The notes beneath the pieces were generated by a model that was not told the origin of the DNA, did not search any database, and worked only from the letters and a program-made list of their open reading frames with translations. A DNA stretch of 64,000 nt from Lepraria neglecta (Eukaryota > Ascomycota > Lecanoromycetes > Lecanorales > Stereocaulaceae): NCBI GenBank assembly GCA_033220425.1, contig CM065646.1, positions 2,735,501 to 2,799,500 on the forward strand, in the 5' to 3' direction. Both the position numbers and the translations under genes were made by a program. Below are positions 56,201 to 64,000 of the stretch, piece by piece (positions within the stretch are counted from its first letter, which is position 1; each line of letters starts with the position of its first letter).

Positions 56201-57653
56201 CTCTGCCACCCCAAGCGCCGAAGAGCAAGGATTCCTTAGGACACCATCACGTGGGCAAGGACGACTTGGCGCATCGAAGCTGAACGCTGTCACGTTACAG
56301 CCTGAGATGGAGCAAGTGAAAGGCAATGAGCTCGCCATCGTTCATGAAGACGAGTCTCCTGAATCTTCGAGTGCGCCTGCTATCCGAGCTCCAATTCAAA
56401 TCTCGCAAGAAGATCAACAACCCGGAGCTTACTGGATGAAGCCATCGGAAAAAGAAATACAGAACATGAACAAGGAACAACTGCGCCACGTCTCAAATTA
56501 CAGCGTGGGACGCGGGGGTTGCGGCTATGTCGAATTCAATGCGCCTGTCGACCTCACCCTGACGCCTCTGAACGAGATATTCGGCACCATTGTTCAAGTC
56601 GAGCTGCGTTCCCTTACTGTCTATCCAGATCAAACCAAGAAGCCGGTCTTAGGGAAAGGTCTCAACGTGCCATCTACGATCCATCTAGCGAATTCATGGC
56701 CAAGACAGAGAGATCGCAAGACTCCGCTACATGAGAAGAGTGGACCGCGCTTCAATAAGCACGTCGATAGACTACGCAAGGTTGGCGGTACCGAGTTCGT
56801 GAGGTACGAGAAAGATACTGGCTTTTGGATTTTCAAAGTACCGCACTTTACGACATACGGCTTTGACTATGAGGACGATGCGAGCGAGGCAGAGAGCTTG
56901 CAAGCAAGCATGCTGAGCGAGGCTCCTCCCGATACACCAACACCAAAGTCGCGAGCAATCAAAACTGGACGCACCCCTACGGCAACTAATTCTACACAGC
57001 GCTCTTTCGCGTCCACCCAGGAGTCATCCTACGTCAGCTCTAGTCCAGACGATACTTTCCAATTCCGAAAGCAAAAGATGCTGCCTGGTGCATTCGATGA
57101 GGAGCCGGTATCTGACGATGATCACGAGATGCAGGAAGTTAACAACAACGACCAGTCTTTTTTAGATGAGCGCTTGGCCGCCTCACCTTCCGACAGTGGT
57201 GAAGACGAGCCAAGCGACATGGACGACAACAGCGGTGAGATCGAAGAAAGATCATTTGTGATTCATGATGCGGATAACGACATGGAAATGGAGATGGCAG
57301 GGGCTTTCCCTCCGATGGATGCGGATGAAGCGGACACCCGTACGATGCTCAGACTTGGCTTTGGTACACCAGCAAAGGCTGCTTTCAACGTTAATGATGA
57401 TTGGGCCAAGGCGCTACAACGGACTTTCAGCCCAAGGAAACAGGATCGACAAGCTCTTCGCGAAACTCAAGCCCATTTCCTGATCGACCAAGACGACCAA
57501 GAAGATACACCTGCAAATCCCTTACTAGGTAAAGGATCACCCAAATTGGACAATCATATTCAGTTGATGAACTCGTTATGGGAGAAGGAAGGAGCGCGAC
57601 AGAGTGGACGGAACAAAAAGCAGGCAGCGAAGGGAAAAGGATTCAAGGTCTGA
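53268..57653 (+). CDS. NUP98: Nucleoporin NUP98 half of the NUP98-NUP96 polyprotein gene
   Basis: Nuclear-pore protein. Exons 53268-53358, 53478-53543, 53815-54281 and 54333-57653 (57647 if spliced onward). The N-terminal ~430 residues are FG/GLFG repeats embedded in Asn/Gln (GGLFGG, GGGLFGN), interrupted by the Rae1/Gle2-binding (GLEBS-like) segment ECQGTGSTPFQALTEKEGAS followed by FQSISFMAPYKNFSFEELRL. The autoproteolytic domain lies at about 905-1055: YWMKPSEKEIQNMNKEQLRH, VSNYSVGRGGCGYVEF and FWIFKVPHFTTYGFDYEDD. Self-cleavage is expected at HF/T after about residue 1047, so Nup98 is complete upstream of the stop. The last ~270 codons are acidic and belong to the Nup96 N-terminus. The third intron is GC-AG. 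A TGA at 57651-57653 ends this frame unless a 177-bp intron (57648-57824) removes it and joins the gene to NUP96. Confidence 0.92.
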
Positions 57654-57824
57654 CCTCCCCTTCTAATCATTTCTAATGCGTTTGGGCGTTCTTTCCGACG
57701 TGCCTCTTTAGAGGACACAGATTGATCATGGCTTGCCTCACCATCACAATGTATGTAGTAAATAATGAAAAAGAAATGAAGCTGAGATTATATCGCATAG
57801 TGGCCCTACTCGAAGAAGTCCAAG

Positions 57825-59908
57825 ATTAATGACGCTGAAGACGACATGGACCCCAAAGAAAGATCATTTCATGACTCCCACAAGCCATCCTGGGGACCCA
57901 ACGCTACCTTGGTCTACGCGATTCCTGGAAAAGTCGGCATTCCTCGAAGTAGATCCACTCAAACAAATCCTATCTTGAGCTATCGGAAAGGCGCCATTGT
58001 ATCTGAGGGCAAGGATGTCCGGTTTGCCACACTCGCGAATGCTCCTAATGTAAGCGCGCTTTGTCCTGCACCCGGCGTCACTGCATCAACACACGCTTAC
58101 CATCCTCACAGCTCATTTCAGAAACACTCATCAAACAACGCGCCCACACAAAGGTCAAGCCTGATCATAAAGTTCCCATGGCAAAGCTGCAGCAGACTCC
58201 ATTCAAAGACATGGCCTCCGAAGTCCAGCCAGACACCGAGTACGAAAAATCAGTCTGGGAGCTCGCATCCATCCTCTTCGACGACCAAAATCCCGAAGAT
58301 TACGGCATACCTGCTGCTCAAAAAGGCACCTACGACCATCGCATCCGCAAAGACCGCCTGATCGCCTTCTGGGAGCAACTCTGCGACGAGTCCGCAAGGC
58401 AAGCAGCCAGTGCAGCCACAACCGCCGAAGATCGCGCCATCGCCCATCTCTCAGCACATAAGGTCGTTGCAGCTTGCGACGCGCTTGTACAAGGCAAAGA
58501 CTTTCGATTGGCTACACTGGTCGCGCAGATTGGAGGCGATGAGATCATGCGTGAGGATATGGCGACACAGATCGACGCGTGGAGGGACTTGAACGTGCTT
58601 TCTGAGATGACGGAGCAGATTCGAACGCTCTACTCACTACTAGCCGGCAACACCTGCGTGTGTGAGGGAAAGAAAGGTCCGTTAGAGGATCGAGCAAAGA
58701 CATTCGTCATCAGCGAACGCTTCGATCTCGACTGGAAACGCGCCTTCGGACTACGCCTATACTACTCCATCCTCACTGAGGAACCCATCGAAGCCGCCGT
58801 CGTCACATTTTACAACGACCTGCAGTCGGACGAGCCCAAGAAGCCCGTTCCGTGGTTCATCGAATCCTGCACCAAGACCCCGTGGGACGACAAAAACCCC
58901 TCCCAGCGTGAAGACATCCTCTGGGGTCTGCTAAAACTCTACACCGCTTCCAAATCCGCCCTCCCAACCCCCTCTATCGCCGAAACATTCGCACCTCACA
59001 ACACGACCGGGAACCCCCTTGATACGCGCCTCTCATTTCAACTCTACCACGCCCTCACACTTCGCTTCCCCACCGTCCCTGACTCTGCGCCTTTCCAAGC
59101 CGATGCCCTTGCCTGGACATTCGCTACTCAGCTCGATGCTGCTGGTGAATGGCTCTGGGCGCTCTACGCTCTCCTCTACCTCCACTCTCCGCAGCAGCGT
59201 CATATGGCTATCCAGTCCCATCTTGCGCATCATGCAGCTGATATTAGGACTGAGCCTGATGATTACAGCACTCTTCTTGAAGAATTCAAGATCCCTCCAA
59301 GCTGGATTTGGGACGCGAAAGCGCTCTATGCGCGAAACGTGCTAAGGGATCCTGTCAGCGAAGTGGGATACCTGGTTAAGGCAGGCGATTGGAACGAGGC
59401 GCATGAGGTATTGAAGAAAGAAGTGGGACCTATGGCTGTTATTGAGGAGGATTGGGACATGCTGAGGCAAATCCTTGATGCTTTCAAGCCTGGAAAAGAA
59501 GAAATACACGAGTGGGGCCTTGGAGGGCAGGTCTATGAAGACTACCTTACCTTGCTCACCAAGAAAATGGAGGGAAAGAAGAAGAGGGAATGCCTCGAGA
59601 GGCTCGTGGGCGCGCTGCCCATGATGGCGAAGGGTGGCGAAGATGAGTTTAGGGAGATGGTCGCTGTGCAGGAGATTAGTGGAGTAGTGGGGAAGGAGAT
59701 TCTCGCTATGAAAGAGAAGGTGAGCCTCCTAACCATGACACATGAAAGGAGGGCTTTGCTAACAGGTCGACAGGGTATTGAAGGTGCACGTGTCTTGCAG
59801 CTACCGCTTACGGAGGACGTGTACCTAAAGCACACGATGGAATTGAGCTTGCAGTATTACCAAGCTGTCATGGCTGGAGAAAAACGAGAATCATTGTCAT
59901 CGAGATGA
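57825..59908 (+). CDS. NUP96: Nucleoporin NUP96 half (Nup145C-like) of the same locus
   Basis: Scaffold nucleoporin of the Y (Nup84/107) complex. Exons 57825-58049, 58112-59719 and 59774-59908. It continues the acidic linker (INDAEDDMDPKERSFHDS), then the Nup96 entry motif KPSWGPNATLVYAIPGK and RKGAIVSEGKDVRFATLAN, then the long helical ACE1-type domain (EKSVWELASILFDDQNP, AWTFATQLDAAGEWLWALYA, and LLYLHSPQQRHMAIQSHLA). It ends near LPLTEDVYLKHTMELSLQYY. If 57648-57824 is an intron, NUP98+NUP96 is one 1,968-aa polyprotein as in most fungi, cleaved at HFT. If not, this half would start at the ATG at 57846. The last intron (54 bp, stop-free) was placed to acceptor GACAG at 59773, because the nearer ACAG at 59765 would shift frame and lose the conserved end. 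Confidence 0.9.
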
Positions 59909-62039
59909 TTGCATGCTTGCATACTTTATCGAAAGGATAGAGGAGAAAAATGCATTTCGATTCTCGTCAGCGATTATTGAGCGACTTCGGGGGACATTTG
60001 CTTCCCTCCAGCGCTCGAAAGCATCTTGAAGGAATGGCGTTATTCACAGCATGCAAGGCCTTGGTAGCGTTCACTGTAGATATAATCGAGGAACTTGTTT
60101 CAACTTCACTGGATCTCGTCTGGATGAGAGATCTCCAACTAGAGCCATTGACCAGCGCTCCCACTTAGGATCTTGTCCGAAAAAAAATCTCTCACCTAGT
60201 CGATATGGCGGATCTCCCACCAAAATATTCAATATGAATCTCTATCGTTCATACAACCCTTTTATACAAACCTTTGTATGGGAAATATACTAGGCAGTGC
60301 TGAGAGATTAGATCTCTCATACAGTTCTATTTGGTCGGAGGCCTTTCTGCACTCCTATGCCTACGTGAGACGTTCTCCCTGCGCTCCCACTCAAAGGTTT
60401 GTATGGGCGATCTCCCACCTAAACTTGCATGGAAGGTACTGCCACAGAATGACTTCTACATGCTGAATTTTGTATGGGAGACGCGTGTACGCTCTTTGTA
60501 AGGCTAACAGATTGGAATCCGTAGTCTCCGTAGAAGTGCAAGATCTTATATAGTATTCACAGACCTCACTTGATCCATCAACCACAATTATATTTCAGTA
60601 TCTCAACCCTCAGGAATCCGTACATGTAGCAATCTTCCACGAGCTCCAATATACATTCATCTGTCGGTCTAAGTACAATATGAATATATGCGCCATTGAT
60701 GACCCGGATGTCATCAAGTAAATAAGCGAATTTTGATTGGTTGGCAACAAATCGCGCTAGTACATCGCTTTTTGTTGATGCTCATTACTGGCGAAAACGC
60801 GGTTTTCCGTTTTGTACTATTTAATCGCGAGCTTCGGGGCAGCCCTCAATCTATTATGATTGTCTCTCAACGGACGCCAGACAATGCCGACGACTCTATG
60901 TGCTCGCTACCTGCTTGCCTCCGGAATAAGTTTATCTGCAAAGCGTCGAGCTCAAAGCAATCTAACAAGTCAGCGGAGTGTCAGCCTCGCTCGTTCCCAT
61001 CCTGAAGTAATAATGTATGCAATTTCCAATTCCGACCTAGGAAGTGGCCGCTGGTATGTTTGGACCGGTCGAGGGGTGAACCTTCTATATCCTGCTCATC
61101 CATTCTGATCTAGGCCTTTTTGAATTCCTGATGGATATGATTGCTGTTCATTCATGGGACACAATACATATGGTATCAATCCAACGAGTACTGACTTCAT
61201 ACGCATGCTGTGTACTCCAGAGTGGGATAGTGATGTGCAATTCACGGGTTACAGCTGTGTTGGGACGGGTTCTCCATTCAAGTTTGCCGGAATTCACGTC
61301 CAATTCAATGGGCCCGTTTTCCTAATACGAACAGTCATCATTGAAGACCTCTCTTTGGGGCTAATCTAACCATTCTCGGACCTTACATACTCTTGATCAC
61401 ACCTTGTTGAGAGTGAGAACTGTACTCAGGGCAACGAATCACATCCCGTTCCGACTGGTTCTGTACCATTCCTACATCTTGGCCTGAAGCACTTGTTTTG
61501 GCTCATGAAATGCTTGATCGGTTCCACAGATTAATTCTTTGGATACCGACTGATGAGATTGCACGTGGTTTTCCTCTCAGTAATTGTTTTATTCGCCCTG
61601 GATATAGAAGTTCGCCTTCGCACATAATGACCCGCCTTTTGCGTCTGCTAACTATTTGTCTTGGTCACCAGTCTTTATCGATGGATTACCTCTGACGAAT
61701 AGCGACCTTATCAGTAAGCACTCAGGTACCTTCACGCGGACTCATCAGGCTTTGAGCTCCCGTCCTTTACACGCATCTGCCTCTCGACCAGCAAAATCTT
61801 ACCTAGTCGAATTGTCGGGATGCATGTTGTTCCAATTCTTGCCATGTAATTAATATATAGATGCCGAGGGTGGACCTTACAGTATGACGTGCATTACCAC
61901 TCTGAGCTGCCTTGTTTGCGGAACTCCAAGACGTTGGAAATTTCGGATCCCGAGCACTTTTGCACTGTACGGTTGATTTCGTTAGCTAGCATGTTCATAA
62001 AGCATCGAAGTCACGCATTTGCCAATCTCACGGTAGAGC
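59909..62039. other. Gene-poor, AT-richer tract
   Basis: 2.1 kb with no supported gene. 60180-60490 carries palindromic and inverted motifs (ATACAAACCTTTGTAT; CTCCCACC and TATGGGAGA blocks) suggestive of a decayed terminal-inverted-repeat element. ORFs at 60733-61108, 61131-61369, 61498-61853 and 61889-62095 are short, overlapping and unlike any family I know. Confidence 0.5.
60180..60490. repeat. Palindrome-rich segment, possible MITE remnant
   Basis: CAAAGGTTTGTATGGG near 60391 is matched in inverse by ATACAAACCTTTG near 60264, itself inside a palindrome that continues TTTGTATGGG. GATCTCCCACC occurs twice (about 60211 and 60409), and TTTGTATGGGAGA lies near 60469. The spacing suggests folded-back arms, but I could not define ends or a target-site duplication. 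Confidence 0.4.
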
Positions 62040-64000
62040 ATGGCTCAAAACGACATACACCGAAACTGTTCGACACCCCTGAAGAAGATGGTTGATTTTG
62101 ATGAGAGCACTATGCGGACCGAGAAGCTGCCTTCAAACTCTGTCTACATATCTACGGATCCAATGTTATCACCCGGTCGAGAACATGTACACACTGAGCC
62201 ATCACTGCAGGCCTCGAACGGCGCTTCTATTCTAGCTGACGACATGCTACTTCACCTTACCCTTGAAACAAGCAATCCCTCCCTTGAAGCGGCTGCGGAT
62301 CGAGATGACCACATGATCAACAGTGTATCGCAGGCGTCGTTCCATCAAAAAACCGAAGACGGTGCCGTCTCTACCAGCCTGTCGCCGCAAACTCCGGCAA
62401 GCCATATAACAAGTGCATATCATCCAGAAGAACGTGATCTCAAAGATTTTGAAGGCCTCAGAGACGCACAACATTAACGTATCCTTTGGGACCTAAGCGG
62501 CGTCAACGATTCCCAGAAGAAGACGACTTTCCCAATTGGATCTCGGTCAAGACTTTGGACCCGTTATGGAAGCCTGATGAGGCTGTGGAACATTGTATCG
62601 TCTTGCTACACGACTCTGCAAGTTCTGAAAGTTCTTTAGAACAATTGGCACTAAGGCTAAGGAGGAGACATCACGACAACGCGTTTCTCCTATTGCGCGG
62701 CTTATAGGGAACGTACTGCGGTCGCCCTGGGTATGCATAGAACAATCCCCAGATGCCGTTCGATGGGACTTTCCTAGAGACGTTCAAAACACTTCTCATA
62801 GATATTGCGACCAATGGGTTAGTGGCCAAATGTGGCTTCGAGTTGCATGATGTTGTGGTTATTGGATATGGTCAAGGTGGAATGGCAGCCTTATGGAGAG
62901 AAAGTGAATTTGGCGGAATCATCTCAATTGATGGGCCAATGCCCGAATGCCTCCCTCTATGTTCAACCACCAAAGCCAAAACTCCTGCCTTGGTCCTCAA
63001 AGGCTGTTCTGGGTCCATAAACGCCAAGCAGCTGCTAGAGGTATTTGAAAATTTTGAATGTACTATTAGCGACTCCAAGCCTGGTGATTACCACGTACTT
63101 CCGGGACCGTCCGAGATGGAGACCATGTGTCGATTCTAAGTCATCGAGTCAGAAGGGAAGAATGGACAAAGAAAGCGGTCATTAGCTTTGGTAAGCAATG
63201 AGAAAGTTTCAAGCGTTTCCACTGCCGACTCGATTGTAGATGGCGGCGGAATAAGAGGTCATGGCAGTCTGTTGATCCTGCAAGCACTCATGGTCAAGAT
63301 AAAGAAAGAGAAGACTCGTATACAAGAAGCAGAGAGCGGTACAAGTACGGCTCATTCGAGTTTCGCGCCCTGCACCTACAAGCCGACTAAGAAAGCGTCT
63401 ATGGTCAGAGATCGAGGAAGATCGGAGCCCCAGCCTGTGGAGCCGTCCGAAACTGACGCTCAGGCCTGCAGCAATGTCTCGTGCACGCGTCTCAGCGTCG
63501 TACTTGCCATGTCACTATTTCGACTACGTTGCTGGAACTAGTACCGGAGGGTTAGCTCATTGGAATCTTAAGGATAACCACATACTAATATCGATCAAGG
63601 CTCATCGGCATTATGCTATCCTGTCTCCGCATGACCGTCGACGATTGTTTAGAAGAATACGAGACGTTTGGGACAAAACCTTTGTCCATCCCTGTCCTCT
63701 GTCATGCAAAGGCATAGTACGGCACAAATACAACGCCAAATCGCTCGAGAAAGCCATCGGAGAGGTGTTTGAGAGACACAGTGTTAAGAGACTTGGTTGG
63801 AAGTACCAAACAGAGAGAGATCTCTGCAGATGGTATAGAAGCCAAGATCCTGTGGTTACTGAGTTCTATGCTAGTATTGGTCATACGACAGCATCGTCCT
63901 CGCATATCCGGAAAATCAAACCAGAGGCGATATGCCGTATTTGTTTCGTACTTACCAAGCTCCACCGTTGGCGCCAGACCGGCGTCTGGCTAGCCTATAT
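62040..64000 (+). pseudogene. Decayed alpha/beta-hydrolase plus patatin gene (NLR-like N-terminus), cut by window end
   Basis: Recognisable pieces in order: a Ser-rich N-terminal segment (62040-62477); an entry motif FPEEDDFPNWISVKTLDPLW and HCIVLLHDSASSESSLEQLA (62500-62650); an alpha/beta-hydrolase core VVVIGYGQGGMAALW with the nucleophile elbow GxGxG-like (62850-62900); the patatin oxyanion motif DGGGIRGHGSLLIL after a likely 49-bp intron (63240-63285); the patatin Ser motif DYVAGTSTGG (~63520-63555); then IGIMLSCLRMTVDDCLEEY after a second likely intron; and the tail SVKRLGWKYQTERDLCRWY. This order is known from fungal proteins that carry NB-ARC or NACHT and repeat domains downstream, which act as NLR-like immune or incompatibility sensors. 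The pieces fall in at least four successive frames even after plausible introns, so the copy looks broken. The 3' part is beyond the window. Confidence 0.65.

Noticed and set aside
57846-58361. A separate 171-aa protein starting at 57846
   Set aside because: Its last ~100 codons read through the 62-bp intron 58050-58111 into the wrong frame; the real continuation is the NUP96 exon at 58112.

Overview
The window is a gene-dense piece of a filamentous ascomycete (Pezizomycotina) genome, most likely a Dothideomycete. The evidence is the introns (mostly 48-70 bp, with GT..AG ends and CTAAC/CTGAC-like branch sites), short intergenic spaces, and genes with clear fungal character: KRE6/SKN1-type glucan synthesis protein, Dsc3, Utp5, a fungal NUP98-NUP96 polyprotein, 2EXR and F-box proteins. 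The class-level assignment is a guess; no rRNA, ITS or mitochondrial marker is present.

Layout. 1-2.4 kb: RPL3 and a small conserved fungal protein. 3.8-9.2 kb: KRE6/SKN1 (+), DSC3 (-) and RVB1 (+), with DSC3 and RVB1 sharing a 238-bp divergent promoter. 9.2-10.9 kb: a repeat-bearing spacer with a doubtful small ORF. 10.9-15.4 kb: NRK1 and BDF1, both minus. 17-19.6 kb: UTP5. 19.6-22.6 kb: a spacer with degenerate tandem repeats and a Lys/Glu/Ala-rich coiled-coil ORF in broken frames. 22.9-27.2 kb: a large SNF2-family ATPase. 27.2-30.3 kb: an isolated aminoglycoside-phosphotransferase-fold gene and a cyclin. 31-35.3 kb: a GDSL/SGNH membrane-anchored hydrolase and an HMG-box regulator. 35.9-37.3 kb: a decayed F-box gene. 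37.8-43.7 kb: xanthine dehydrogenase and mitoribosomal protein uS7m, divergently transcribed. 44.4-46.1 kb: a universal-stress-protein gene. 46.2-48.9 kb: a frameshifted 2EXR-like gene bracketed by two diverged copies of a 200-bp sequence. 49.1-52.3 kb: a DnaJ protein and a GT8-type glycosyltransferase. 53.3-59.9 kb: the NUP98-NUP96 locus. 59.9-64 kb: a gene-poor, AT-richer tract ending in a decayed alpha/beta-hydrolase plus patatin gene of the kind found at the N-terminus of fungal NLR-like proteins.

How it works together. Most genes are housekeeping and unrelated in pathway, apart from a loose ribosome and nucleolus theme (RPL3, RVB1, UTP5, RSM7) that I treat as coincidence. I see no secondary-metabolite cluster, CRISPR, tRNA or rRNA. 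No intact transposon or virus-like element was recognised.

The points most worth a second look are: the in-frame stop between the NUP98 and NUP96 halves, which is either gene fission or a 177-bp intron with a GTC donor; a GC-AG intron in NUP98; repeated use of GTC donors; several stop-free introns of length 3n that could be retained; a duplication read in two different frames in the SNF2 tail; and three decaying accessory genes (F-box, 2EXR, patatin/NLR-like). I did not find a convincing new biological system.
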